Of a stretch of 64,000 nucleotides of DNA, positions 43,416-52,473 are shown in pieces. The position numbers were made by a program, and so were the translations under genes. The notes under the pieces were generated by a model that was not told the DNA's origin, made no database searches, and saw nothing but the letters and a program-made list of their open reading frames with translations. Positions within the stretch are counted from its first letter, which is position 1. Every line of letters starts with the position of its first letter. The DNA is from Kibdelosporangium aridum (GTDB lineage Bacteria > Actinomycetota > Actinomycetes > Mycobacteriales > Pseudonocardiaceae). Location: NCBI RefSeq assembly GCF_900176515.1, contig NZ_FWXV01000014.1, positions 1 through 64,000 of the forward strand, in the 5' to 3' direction.

Positions 43416-43431
43416 AACCAACTAGTTGATT
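43416..43431. promoter_or_regulatory. TetR operator copy B
   Basis: AACCAACTAGTTGATT shares AACCAACTAG and the TTG/TT end with copy A and contains the perfect palindrome CAACTAGTTG. Eleven bases before the SDR remnant start. Confidence 0.65.
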
Positions 43432-43441
43432 TAATAACGGA

Positions 43442-44056
43442 GTGTACCGCGTCGACGTGGTCTTCTCCAACGCCGGCCGCGGCGCTGTCGGCGGTGCCGA
43501 GGAAATGACCGACGCTGCAATCAACGAACAAATCGCGCTCAACATGACCGCGCCGATCCAGTTGCTGCGGGCAGTCCTCCCCCACTTCCGTGCTCAGGGC
43601 GGCGGCCGGTTCATCCAGACCTCGACGATGGGTGCCCACATCACCACCCCTGGCGCGAGCATGTACCACGCGTCGAAGTGGGGCGTCGAAGGCTTCCTCG
43701 AATCCGTGATCCCCGAAGTTGCCACGTTCGGCGTCGGTATCACGATGGTCGAGCCCGGAGCCGTCCGTACCACGTTCGGCGCCAATCTGAACATCGCCGA
43801 GCCAATGCCCGAGTACGCAGGCACCATCGTCGGTCAGCTGCACCAGTACCTGGCCTCCACTGAGAGCGTGACCGCGGAAGCTCCAGGCGACCCGGACAAG
43901 GTCGCCGCCGCCATCATCGCCTCCGCCTACACCGAACCCGCGCCGCGCCGCCTGGCCCTGGGCTCTGACTCCTACGAAGCCATGCGGAGCGCCCTCACGA
44001 GTCGCATCAGCGAACTCGACACCCAGAAGGAAACTGCCGCCGCGATTGACTTCTGA
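43442..44056 (+). pseudogene. Short-chain dehydrogenase lacking its NAD-binding N-terminus
   Basis: 204 codons from a GTG. The frame begins in the middle of an SDR: RVDVVFSNAGRGAVGGAEEM carries the NAG motif of strand beta-4, then the Ser of FIQTSTMGAHI, the Tyr-Lys pair in MYHASKWGVEGFL, and the EPGAVRTTFG tail. The first 70 or so residues, with the TGxxxGIG cofactor loop, are missing and replaced by the TetR operator region. An internal deletion joined the promoter to the 3' two-thirds. A translated product could not bind NAD(P) normally. Confidence 0.75.
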
Positions 44057-44201
44057 TCCAGGCAACCGTTCCGGCTGACGCCCTCGCGCCCACCCGTACG
44101 AACCGACCCTGCCGCGGTGAGCTGTTCGAAGCTCGCCACGGCCACAGCGCATCGACGAAACCCAACGAACTGCCCACTCCTCACATGAAGGGAGTTCGAC
44201 G

Positions 44202-44585
44202 ATGGGCACATGGCCAGCACCTGACCTCGACACCATCGGAACCTCCGAAGAGGTCCAGATCATTACCCGACGCCAAGACGACACGCTCAGCCGTCCGACG
44301 ACGATCTGGATCGTTCGCGTCGGTGACGACCTCTACGTGCGCTCCGGATTCGGCGCGACCAACCCCTGGTACCGGCGCGCCATCGCTCGACCTACCGGCC
44401 GAATCCGCGCCGGCGGCCTTGACCGCGCAGTCAGCTTCGATGTAGCCGACCCCTCTGTCAGGTCAACGATCGATGCCGCCTACCGCGCCAAGTATCACCG
44501 CTACCCATCCAACATCCTCGGCCCGATGGTCGCCGACGACGCCGCGTCCGCCGCACTGCGCCTACGGCCCACGGACAATGACTGA
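44202..44585 (+). CDS. DUF2255-family protein
   Basis: 127 residues with AAGGGAG upstream of the ATG. Sequence pattern DTIGTSEEVQIITRRQDDTL, TIWIVRVGDDLYVRSGFGAT, NPWYRRAI, and an AYRAKYHRYP segment match the DUF2255 family, a small beta-barrel related to flavin reductase-like/F420-binding folds. No catalytic function is established. It follows the SDR remnant by 145 bases on the same strand and may have been its operon partner; TetR-SDR-DUF2255 neighbourhoods are common in actinomycetes. Confidence 0.8.
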   Translation: MGTWPAPDLDTIGTSEEVQIITRRQDDTLSRPTTIWIVRVGDDLYVRSGFGATNPWYRRAIARPTGRIRAGGLDRAVSFDVADPSVRSTIDAAYRAKYHRYPSNILGPMVADDAASAALRLRPTDND

Positions 44586-44827
44586 CCGCGTCGCGTTCGA
44601 CGTAGATCCACCTGCCGCAGGTGGGAAGCCCATGAATGCCCTCAGTTCCACCAACGACACGACGCCCCACTAAGGCAGCCCAGTTTCCCGCGCGCTGTCG
44701 ATGCGATAACTAGAGGTTTCCGTCCGTCCGTTCCTTGCTGCCCTTTTCGCCGTAGGTGACTCGTTGGGCAACCCGACAACACCGGGCATCAGCAAACGCC
44801 GAACGCCGCTGCACAAGCCACAAATAT

Positions 44828-44847
44828 TTCGTCATCAATCTTGACTA
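44828..44847. promoter_or_regulatory. Shared 20-bp operator, copy 5
   Basis: On the minus strand TAGTCAAGATTGATGACGAA, 17 of 20 matches to the consensus from copies 1-3, about 75-95 bases upstream of the second alcohol dehydrogenase. Two TGACTATA half-sites follow at 44842 and 44858. Confidence 0.6.
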
Positions 44848-44921
44848 TAATTTTTGATGACTATAGGTTGACAATGCGGCCGTTCGAGCCGAGACCGGTG
44901 CCTACACACCGAAGGACAACG

Positions 44922-46040
44922 ATGATGACGCGGCGTGTTACCGCGATGACCGTCTCCGAACCGGGAGCACGGTTCGTGCGGAACGAAGTTGTGATCGACG
45001 ATCCCAGGGCGGACGAGGTGCTAGTCCGTGTCCAAGCGGTCGGTATGTGCCACTCCGATCTCGCCGTACGTGCGGGAGAGTTCCCGTTCCCCCTGCCCGG
45101 AGTAGTCGGCCACGAGGGTTCGGGCATCGTGGAGAGCGTCGGCGCGGATGTCACATCCCTGCGTGTCGGCGATCGGGTCATGCTGACGTTCGACTCCTGC
45201 GGACACTGCGTCAATTGCGTCTCGAACATGCCATCGCGGTGCCGGAGCTTCCTGGCCCACAACTTCACCAACGGCGCCCGACCGGACGGCAGCCCGACGT
45301 TGTGGCATGACGGGCAGAAGCTCCACGGCAACTTCTTCGGACAATCCTCTTTCGCCACCTACGCACTGGCACGCGAACGCAACACCGTCGCAGTGCCTGA
45401 TGTGGCCGTTGATTTGGCGCCGGAGCTACTCGCGCCGCTTGGTTGCGGTATCCAGACCGGAGTTGGCTCGGTCCTCAACGTGCTCACGCCCGGAGCCGAC
45501 AGTGCTGTCGCCGTGTTTGGAGCCGGGGCGGTCGGATTGGCCGCCGTGATGGCAGCGGCTTTGCTGCCGATACGCGAGCTGATCGTCGTGGACATCCAGG
45601 ACTCCCGCCTCGAACTCGCGAAGCGGCTCGGAGCGACCAAGGTCGTGAACTCCCGGTCGGCTGATCCGGTCGAAGCGCTGAAGGATCTCACCAGCGGTGG
45701 TCCGGACTTCGTCGTGGAGAGCAGCGGCGTGCCGACCGCGCTGGCGCAGGCGATCAGGAGCCTGGGCAGCGGTGGAACCGCTGGTGTGGTGGGTGTCCCG
45801 CCGTTTGGTGTGACCGCTCCCGTGGATGTTGCCGACATTGTCAATGACAGCAAGCGCGTAGTCGGCATTGTGGAAGGACAGACGAACCCGCCGGAGTTCC
45901 TCCCGCAGCTGGCCGGACTCGTGGCATCGGGGAAGCTTCCGGTCGGCGAGCTCGTGAAGACCTTTCCGCTCGAGGAGATCGAGCGCGCTGCCGAGGCGAT
46001 GAAGTCAGGAGAGGCGATCAAGCCAGTCCTGATCCCCTGA
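44922..46040 (+). CDS. Zinc-dependent aryl/benzyl-type alcohol dehydrogenase, paralog
   Basis: 372 residues from ATG 44922 (ATG ATG tandem), GAAGGA five bases upstream. Same design as the dehydrogenase at 23339-24457: VGMCHSDLAV and VGHEGSGIVES for catalytic zinc, CGHCVNCVSNMPSRC for structural zinc, VFGAGAVGLAAVMAAALLPI with DIQDSRLE for NAD. The two match over their full length, including the NFFGQSSFATYALARERN region. It probably works with the aldehyde dehydrogenase that starts 86 bases downstream, converting an alcohol to an acid. Shares the operator motif with its paralog. Confidence 0.9.
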   Translation: MMTRRVTAMTVSEPGARFVRNEVVIDDPRADEVLVRVQAVGMCHSDLAVRAGEFPFPLPGVVGHEGSGIVESVGADVTSLRVGDRVMLTFDSCGHCVNCVSNMPSRCRSFLAHNFTNGARPDGSPTLWHDGQKLHGNFFGQSSFATYALARERNTVAVPDVAVDLAPELLAPLGCGIQTGVGSVLNVLTPGADSAVAVFGAGAVGLAAVMAAALLPIRELIVVDIQDSRLELAKRLGATKVVNSRSADPVEALKDLTSGGPDFVVESSGVPTALAQAIRSLGSGGTAGVVGVPPFGVTAPVDVADIVNDSKRVVGIVEGQTNPPEFLPQLAGLVASGKLPVGELVKTFPLEEIERAAEAMKSGEAIKPVLIP

Positions 46041-46126
46041 GATCCCGTCCAACGGAATTCCACCAGCGCTCAAGGTCTGCGCCGCAGTCAACCAACCCCT
46101 TCTTCCGTCAAGGAGACGAAACTCCG

Positions 46127-47584
46127 ATGACCACAGAGTCGCACTACTTGCCACTCATCAACGGCGAGTTCACCGCGTTCACCGACGAGACGTTCCCGGC
46201 CACCGAAGCCGCCACCGGCAAGCAACTGGCCACCATCACCCGATCGGGCAAGGCTGAGATCGACGCCGCCGTCACCGCGGCCAAGGCCGCTTTCCCGTCG
46301 TGGGCGGCGACCCCGGCCGCCGAGCGCGCCAGGCTGTTGCTGAAGGTCGCCGACTGGCTGGAGGAGAACACCGCACGGCTCGTCGAGATCGATGCACGCG
46401 ACATCGGCCGCACGGTTTTCGAACTGCCGCAGGACTACCGGCAGGCTATCGGCCAGTACCGCTTCTTCGCCGCTGCGATCCTCACCCACGATGGCTGGAA
46501 CAACGTCGTTCCAGGCGGCTGGGCAATCGCCAAGCGCGAGCCGTACGGCGTGGTCGGGCAGATCATCCCGTGGAACGTCCCAGCGATCATGGTGAGCTTC
46601 AAGCTGGCTCCCGCGTTGGCCGCGGGCAACACCGTGGTGCTCAAGCCGGACGAGAACGCCTCTCTGTCGACAATGGAACTGGGCAAGTATCTGGCGGAGA
46701 TCTTCCCGCCCGGCGTGGTGAACATCGTGCCCGGTTTCGGCGAGGAAGCCGGAGCCGCACTGACGGCACACCCGGACGTCGCGAAGCTCGCCTTCACCGG
46801 ATCGTCCGAGGTCGGCCGGATCATCGCACACGCGGGCGCCGCACGGCTGGTCCCCGTGTCGCTCGAGTTGGGCGGCAAGAGCCCGAACATCGTCTTCCCG
46901 GACATCGAAGACATGGACGCAGTGGTGGACAACACCGCGTTCGCCGCCACGTTCTGCAATGGGCAGTCGTGTCTGGCCGGTACACGGTTGTTCGTACACG
47001 ATGAGATCTACCCGGAGTTCATGGCCAAGTTGACCGATGCGTTCCAGCGCATCCAAGTCGGCTCACCGCTCGACCCGGCCACGCGGCTCGGTTGCCTGAT
47101 CTCCGAGAAGCAGGGCGAGCGCGTCATGCAGTACGTCGAAACCGGCAAGAACGAGGCGAATCTGGTCACCGGCGGACAACGCGTCGAGGTGCCGGGCCAC
47201 GAGGCAGGCTGGTTCGTCGCACCGACCATCTTCGAGACCACCAACAACACCAGGATCGCTCAGGAGGAGATCTTCGGGCCGGTGCTGTCGGTGATCCGGT
47301 GGAAGGACTTCGACACGATGATCCACGAGGCCAACGACGTCGTCTACGGTCTCGCGTCCGGCATCTACACGTCGAACCTGCGCAACGCAATGCGCACGGC
47401 GGACCGGCTGGAAGCCGGACAGGTGTGGGTGAACCAGTACGTGAACCTGGTGGACGGCTCACCCTTCGGCGGCTACAAGGACAGCGGGCTGGGCCGTGAG
47501 GTCTGCAAGGAGACGCTGGACATGTACACGCAGCTGAAGTCGGTCATGCTGGCCGAACAGGTTCCTCCCCCGTTCTACGTGTGA
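46127..47584 (+). CDS. NAD-dependent aldehyde dehydrogenase
   Basis: 485 residues. Classical ALDH superfamily: GVVGQIIPWNVPAIMVSFKL holds the catalytic Asn, LTAHPDVAKLAFTGSSEVGR the cofactor loop, LELGGKSPNIVF the general-base Glu, and FCNGQSCLAGTRLFVHDE the nucleophilic Cys; EEIFGPVLSVIRWKDFD completes the set. Closest type is the betaine/phenylacetaldehyde/coniferyl-aldehyde group; the substrate is most likely the aldehyde made by the preceding alcohol dehydrogenase. Start confirmed by AAGGAGACGA. Confidence 0.92.
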   Translation: MTTESHYLPLINGEFTAFTDETFPATEAATGKQLATITRSGKAEIDAAVTAAKAAFPSWAATPAAERARLLLKVADWLEENTARLVEIDARDIGRTVFELPQDYRQAIGQYRFFAAAILTHDGWNNVVPGGWAIAKREPYGVVGQIIPWNVPAIMVSFKLAPALAAGNTVVLKPDENASLSTMELGKYLAEIFPPGVVNIVPGFGEEAGAALTAHPDVAKLAFTGSSEVGRIIAHAGAARLVPVSLELGGKSPNIVFPDIEDMDAVVDNTAFAATFCNGQSCLAGTRLFVHDEIYPEFMAKLTDAFQRIQVGSPLDPATRLGCLISEKQGERVMQYVETGKNEANLVTGGQRVEVPGHEAGWFVAPTIFETTNNTRIAQEEIFGPVLSVIRWKDFDTMIHEANDVVYGLASGIYTSNLRNAMRTADRLEAGQVWVNQYVNLVDGSPFGGYKDSGLGREVCKETLDMYTQLKSVMLAEQVPPPFYV

Positions 47585-47623
47585 ACTGGTGCTGCTCCGG
47601 CATGCTCCTCGCTTGCTGTTGAA

Positions 47624-49006
47624 TCAAAACCTGTCAGCCATCAGGCCGGCTCGTTCCATCAGGTACGTGCGCGAGTCTGCGGCCTTTTTGAGAACTGAGG
47701 CCAAGTCGTGGCCGACCAGTCGGCCACGCCACTTACGGATTCGACCGGCCACGAAGACCGTGTCAATGTTGCTGCGGTTGGCGAAACCCACAACGGTGGT
47801 GAAGGCGTTGGTGGCCAGCGATGTGTTGACGTCGGTCTTGCGCAGGAGCACCACGTCGGCCTGTTTGCCAGGGGTCAGCGATCCGGTCACGTGGCTCAGG
47901 CCGCAATTGGCCGCGCCGCCCAGCGTGCCGAACTCGAGGACCTGCCGGGGCGTCAACTGAACTGCCTGCTCCCCTGCGGCCACGCGGCCGAATGTATGTC
48001 CGCGGTGCACGGTGATGAGATGCTGCATCTCGGCGAGCATGTCCGAGAGGTACGTCGTCTCGTTGTCGGTGCTCAAACCCGGAGTGATGCCCGCGTCCAG
48101 CGCCTGGTCGACTGGAGGAACCACCTGGCCAAGGCCGAAATGGGTATCCGATCGGGTGCACAGGTTCACCGCCGCTCCCGCGTCGCCGATGCGCTTCCAG
48201 TCATTCTCAGGCAAGGCAACGCAGTGGTTGAACGTATGCTTTTCCGTCAACAGACCGGCGTCCGCGAGATCGCCGAGGTTGGTGACGTGCGCCCCCATCT
48301 CCGTGGTGACCCATAGATCGTGGTCGCGCGCGTACCGCCAGACCTGTTCGGTTGGTGCGAGGTCCATGAGCCGCACCGTGAGCAGTTGGCCTTCGGACGA
48401 GAAGTGGCGTTCCCGTAGACGCTCCACAGTGGTCAGCCACTCCGGTACAGGCACCGATCCGTCGACTGGAGGGGCGGTGGCGTGCACGGCTCGGATCTTG
48501 GTGTCAGCCAGGCCCTGCACCGCGGCGGACATGTGGTCCCATGATCGCGCGTTGTGCGAGTTGTCCAGAATGGTAGTGACGCCCCCGTCGAGCGCCACCA
48601 GCGCTGCGATCAAGTTGCCGATGTACATGTCCTCCGGGCGGTAGTGTGCGGCGACTTCTCCGTGTACCAGCTGCATGTAGCCGGGAAAATCGAGTCCCTG
48701 GCTGATGCCCCGCAACTGTCCAAGCCAGGCGTGCAGGTGAGAGTCGATCAGACCGGGCATGACGATCGCGTGGCGCGCATCGACAACGATGGCGTGCTCA
48801 CCTGCCTGTGCCTTCAGGTCCACGCCGACGGCCGCGATCCTCCCGTCGTCGATCAACACGTCGCCGAGCAGGTTTCCGACCGCCGGATCGAGTGTGAGCA
48901 CAGTGCCACCGGCGAGCAGGATTGGCCGCCCCGCAGGAGCGCGTAGCGCTGCTCCGACTTCGGCGTCACGCTGATCGACGGAGTCCTGCGTGTGGGAAAC
49001 GGTCAC
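47624..49006 (-). CDS. Amidohydrolase-superfamily deaminase/hydrolase (SsnA/chlorohydrolase type)
   Basis: 460 residues from a GTG at 49006 with AGGAGATATCA just upstream. Metal-dependent hydrolase: N-terminal beta domain (PILLAGGTVLTLDPAVGNLL), MPGLIDSHLHAWLGQ with the HxH pair, TEMGAHVTN and TFNHCVALPENDW with further His, STDNETTYLSDMLAEM with the catalytic Asp, and SLTPGKQADVVLL at the end. Typical substrates are aminopurines, guanine or N-formimino/halo-aromatic compounds. It is the second gene of an operon with the secreted PI-PLC-like gene, 15 bases apart. Confidence 0.85.
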   Translation of the reverse strand: MTVSHTQDSVDQRDAEVGAALRAPAGRPILLAGGTVLTLDPAVGNLLGDVLIDDGRIAAVGVDLKAQAGEHAIVVDARHAIVMPGLIDSHLHAWLGQLRGISQGLDFPGYMQLVHGEVAAHYRPEDMYIGNLIAALVALDGGVTTILDNSHNARSWDHMSAAVQGLADTKIRAVHATAPPVDGSVPVPEWLTTVERLRERHFSSEGQLLTVRLMDLAPTEQVWRYARDHDLWVTTEMGAHVTNLGDLADAGLLTEKHTFNHCVALPENDWKRIGDAGAAVNLCTRSDTHFGLGQVVPPVDQALDAGITPGLSTDNETTYLSDMLAEMQHLITVHRGHTFGRVAAGEQAVQLTPRQVLEFGTLGGAANCGLSHVTGSLTPGKQADVVLLRKTDVNTSLATNAFTTVVGFANRSNIDTVFVAGRIRKWRGRLVGHDLASVLKKAADSRTYLMERAGLMADRF

Positions 49007-49021
49007 TGATATCTCCTGTCG

Positions 49022-50056
49022 TTAAAAGCTTCCTTGGTCCCTCAAGGACTGTCCACGCGGAATGGTGAAGCTCACGACCTCGCGGGCCGACCAGTCGCTG
49101 GACACGATCGTGGCGCCTTTGGCCGCAGCCTGCCGTATCCTCGCGTGCGCGTCCGGCACAGCTGGATCACGCCCGTCGATGGCCGGTGGAACCTCATGAA
49201 TCGCGGACATCACGACCAGGTAATGGTTGTCCACATAGAACCGGTTGTCGATGCTGAACCAGTCTTTGGCCGCGCCGTCGAACGTCACGTACCACTGCGC
49301 CCTCGTGCCACCGTTATCACCGATGCGGGGATCTGCGGCGGAAGCGCCGTTGATCGTGGGGAACATCATCGCTGAGTGCAGGTTGGTGTCGAGCGTTGTC
49401 AGATGGTCGGCGTACTCGTGGTGGGCGTCATATCTGTCGAGCGGGTTGCTTTCCTCGAAGACGCCAGTAAGCAACAGGAACACGAACTTGCCGCGCAAGC
49501 TGTCACGGTCCGGCCAGTTGCCCGCTCGGACAGCGGCATCGAGAGTCGGGTGCGTGCCCTTGACGTCCGCGGGTTTGAGGACATTGTCCGCTCCCAGCGC
49601 GTCAGCGATGATGGTGTCCAACTGCGCCGGGCCGAATCCGGCCGTGCCGTCGAAGCCATTCTTGGCTTCCAGTTTGATGACCAGTGGTGGGTGTTCCGGA
49701 GTGCGGTCGTGCCACAGCCGCATGTTGCGCAGGCAGGTGGCGAGGTTCTGGTTGCGCTCGCCGGACCGCAAGCCGTCGAACGTAGTCGACGACGAGCAGT
49801 TGTTTCCCGAGCCGAAGAGGGGCCAGTGGCTCACCGAGTAGCGGCCAATGCCGAGGAAGTTCTGCCACAGGTCGATTTCCAACATCGAAGCACCGGATTC
49901 GAGTGCATCGATCATCCACGAAAACGTGTCCTTTTGGTATGCGTTGTGCACACCGACACCAGTGATCGCAGCCAGCGAGAAGTTCACAGCCTGCGCCGGG
50001 GAGGCCGCCGCTGTTGTCAGCAGAGCCGTTGGGAGGGCGGCGCTTTGCAGCGTCAT
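49022..50056 (-). CDS. Secreted PI-PLC-like phosphodiesterase
   Basis: 344 residues from the ATG at 50056 (GAGGAG upstream). Signal peptide of about 22 residues (LPTALLTTAAASPAQAV). The mature part is a phosphatidylinositol-phospholipase-C-like barrel: ITGVGVHNAYQKDTFSWMID with the first catalytic His, ASMLEIDLWQNF with the Glu/Asp metal site, SHWPLFGSGNNC in place of the second His region, PLVIKLEAKNGFD, and late SSDWSAREVVSFT. This is the Ca-dependent phosphoinositide phospholipase C-like family of actinobacteria. It precedes the amidohydrolase; the link between the two is not obvious. Confidence 0.75.
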   Translation of the reverse strand: MTLQSAALPTALLTTAAASPAQAVNFSLAAITGVGVHNAYQKDTFSWMIDALESGASMLEIDLWQNFLGIGRYSVSHWPLFGSGNNCSSSTTFDGLRSGERNQNLATCLRNMRLWHDRTPEHPPLVIKLEAKNGFDGTAGFGPAQLDTIIADALGADNVLKPADVKGTHPTLDAAVRAGNWPDRDSLRGKFVFLLLTGVFEESNPLDRYDAHHEYADHLTTLDTNLHSAMMFPTINGASAADPRIGDNGGTRAQWYVTFDGAAKDWFSIDNRFYVDNHYLVVMSAIHEVPPAIDGRDPAVPDAHARIRQAAAKGATIVSSDWSAREVVSFTIPRGQSLRDQGSF

Positions 50057-50414
50057 GAATGATCTCCTCGGTGAAGGCTTGGAACAGGCAGCAGGGGCCA
50101 GGCACCAGACCAAGGTGGATGGTTGGCGGCGTCTCCCCCGCGATGCCGGACGGTCCGTCGGACCGAAAGAAGAGGTACTCGGTCTGCCGGAGGGTGGTCA
50201 ATGGCCGCTCAGGATCGGTGCCCGATAGGTCAGTCGCTTCTGACCTCGGATACAGATTGCCTACTCGGAGTCAATTTCGTTTGCCTGCCGCACATTCGAT
50301 GTAGTAGAGGTTCCGGTCTACGCTTCGTCGAACCGGCGGCCGTCACCTCGTCGGCGTCGTGTTCCGTGCCGCATGAACATCAAGGGCCACCTACGCGTTA
50401 ATGGAAGGTTTGTC
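50057..50414. other. Divergent intergenic region
   Basis: About 360 bases between the PI-PLC and LpxA-like starts. No gene; two promoters are expected. Nothing distinctive seen. Confidence 0.4.
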
Positions 50415-51203
50415 GTGACGATCGTGCATCCCACCGCAGTGGTCTCGCCCGGCGCGAATCTGGCATCCGGTGTCCAAATCGGACCTTTTGCTGTCGTCGA
50501 GGCGGGTGCACAGATCGGCGACGATGTCGTGGTCGGTATCGGCGCGGTCGTGCACGGAGGCGTAACCATCGCACGAGAAGCGCGGATCGGCGCTTACACG
50601 ATCCTGGGCGGTGATCCTCAGCACCTTGGTTTCGACCGCCGGACCCCGACTCGGGTCGAGATCGGTCGTGGCACTGTAATCCACGAGCACGCCACGGTGC
50701 ACCGCGCCACCGGTCCGACCCCGACTCGCATCGGCGCGGACTGCATGCTGATGAGCTCGGTGCACGTAGCGCACGACTGCCGTATCGGCGACGGCGTGGT
50801 GATCGGTAATGGCTCCGGAATCGCAGGTCATGTGCGGATCGGTAACCGCGCCACGGTGGGCGGTATGGCAGGGGTTCACCAGTGGGTGCGGATCGGCGAG
50901 CTCGCCGCAATCGGTGGCATGACTGCGGTCCTGCACGACGTGCTGCCGTTCTGCGTGGTTAGTGGATCCCCCGCCCGGCACATCCAGATCAACCGGCGAG
51001 GCATGACCCGCCACGGTTTCACGGAAGTGACCATTCAGGCCATCCGGCGCGCGTTCACCGCCATTCGTGACGGGCGGCCCGTCGATCCGGTGAACGAGAC
51101 CGCCGCACTGCTCGATACGTGGAACAACCCAGGACCACGCGGTGGGCGGTCGGTCACAACGTTCGCACGGCGAGGAACCAGAATGTCGAATGGTCAGCCC
51201 TGA
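50415..51203 (+). CDS. LpxA-like acyl-ACP--sugar-nucleotide O-acyltransferase
   Basis: 262 residues from the GTG at 50415 (GGAAGG six bases upstream). A left-handed beta-helix of hexapeptide repeats: VHPTAVVSPGANLASGVQIG, FAVVEAGAQIGDDVVVGIGA, LGGDPQHLGFDR, then MSSVHVAHDCRIGDGVVIGN, in which the His of HVAHDC is the catalytic base of LpxA, and GGMAGVHQWVRIGELAAIGG. The C-terminal helical part (GMTRHGFTEVTIQAIRRAFT) is also LpxA-like. Gram-positive actinomycetes do not make lipid A and no LpxD, LpxC or LpxB is nearby, so it probably acylates another nucleotide sugar or hydroxyl acceptor. Confidence 0.87.
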   Translation: MTIVHPTAVVSPGANLASGVQIGPFAVVEAGAQIGDDVVVGIGAVVHGGVTIAREARIGAYTILGGDPQHLGFDRRTPTRVEIGRGTVIHEHATVHRATGPTPTRIGADCMLMSSVHVAHDCRIGDGVVIGNGSGIAGHVRIGNRATVGGMAGVHQWVRIGELAAIGGMTAVLHDVLPFCVVSGSPARHIQINRRGMTRHGFTEVTIQAIRRAFTAIRDGRPVDPVNETAALLDTWNNPGPRGGRSVTTFARRGTRMSNGQP

Positions 51204-51232
51204 GCAGGAGGGCCCGCAGCGGTCAGCACAGC

Positions 51233-51263
51233 ATCCGGCGCGCCGTTCCCGCCAGCCGGATGT
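51233..51263. terminator. Hairpin between convergent genes
   Basis: An 8-bp stem (CATCCGGC / GCCGGATG) with a 15-base loop, 30 bases after the LpxA-like stop. Confidence 0.45.
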
Positions 51264-51324
51264 CGTCACCTCCAACTGGTGGGAGCGGCAACATCGCCCG
51301 TCGGCGATACCTACGCACAGGCGG

Positions 51325-52130
51325 CTATGACACCGTCATCTGCCAGAGATTGCCACCACCGCTGTGGTCAGTAATCAGCGCCCGACCGGACCGATCGAGA
51401 CTGAAGTCCGTAGCCGAAACGCCACTCAGCTGCCCGACTGTGCGCTCCTGCGTGCTACCAGGCTCCATCCGGTGCAAGATGGATGCGGCTTCCATGAAGT
51501 ACACCGTGCCGTTGTCGGTGACACCAACGTGTGTCGGTTCATAAAACCCAGACACCAGAGTGGACACCGCACCGGTTGCGAGGTCGACCTGGCGGATCGG
51601 ACCACTGACGTCCGCGACCAACGCGCGGCCGCCGTCGATGACCACGTCCATGGCCAACCAAAACCCGGTAGCCACAACATGGGCACTCGAATCGATACGC
51701 CACAGTGTGTTCACACCAACCGTGTACGTCACACCATTGTGTCTCGTCATACCCTGCAAATGGGTCAACCCAGAGGCGATGACATGCGCGACGCCGCTGG
51801 CAGCGTCGACCCGCAGTACCCGACCGTTCCAGTCGGCGACGTACACGCCAGTGGCATCGGCCGCTACACCACGCAGATTCCCTAATCCACTGGCCAGTAC
51901 GGCGGTCGATCCGGTCGCGAGGTCAACCTTACGCAGCTCGCCATTCCCATAACCGACATAGGCCTTACCGGCATACTCCGCAACTCCGTACCCATGCTCC
52001 ATCCCGGTCGCCACCCGCTGACACACAGCGAAGGACACGACAGCCGAGGCGCGGCAACGGCAGGTACGGCCACCACTAGCAACAGAGTGACGGCGATGCT
52101 GGCCGCCCGCCATAGTCTCGAGAGTCTCAT
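51325..52130 (-). pseudogene. Secreted beta-propeller protein, frameshifted
   Basis: The true start is the ATG at 52130 (GGAG upstream), giving the signal peptide MRLSRLWRAASIAVTLLLVV followed by AVPAVAA. Near 52045-52060 that frame becomes nonsense, while the adjacent frame continues as SAVVSFAVCQRVATGMEHGY and then six propeller blades (LRGVAADATGVYVADWNGRV, LALI-type repeats, ALVADVSGPIRQVDLATGAV) to 51325. One base inserted or lost after the signal peptide explains it. Otherwise intact NHL/SMP-30-like propeller, similar in type to the gene at 2093-3130. Confidence 0.7.
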
Positions 52131-52473
52131 GCTGACTCCATTCCATTGGGAGAAAGGAACTGGGCACTGATCGACCCAGTGAGACTTACGCCAGCGGCAC
52201 GCCACCGGATCATGATCGACTTGGCAGATGATTGCCAGTTGTCAGTCGGCGGCCACAACCCCAGTTCGCGAGAGGCCACCAACACCAGCGCCAGCCTTGT
52301 CGCCATCTCTACCGGTCGACGACCGCACCGTGCCAACCTTCTTACGCCCTACACTAATCCGGTTGTAGTCTATTTTACTGACAGTAAAGGTCTGTTTCCA
52401 TCGACGGGCCCGCACCCGGCCAAGTCGCTCGCGCATCGTACCTAGTCGTATTGCCCCGGAGGGTACTTCCTGG

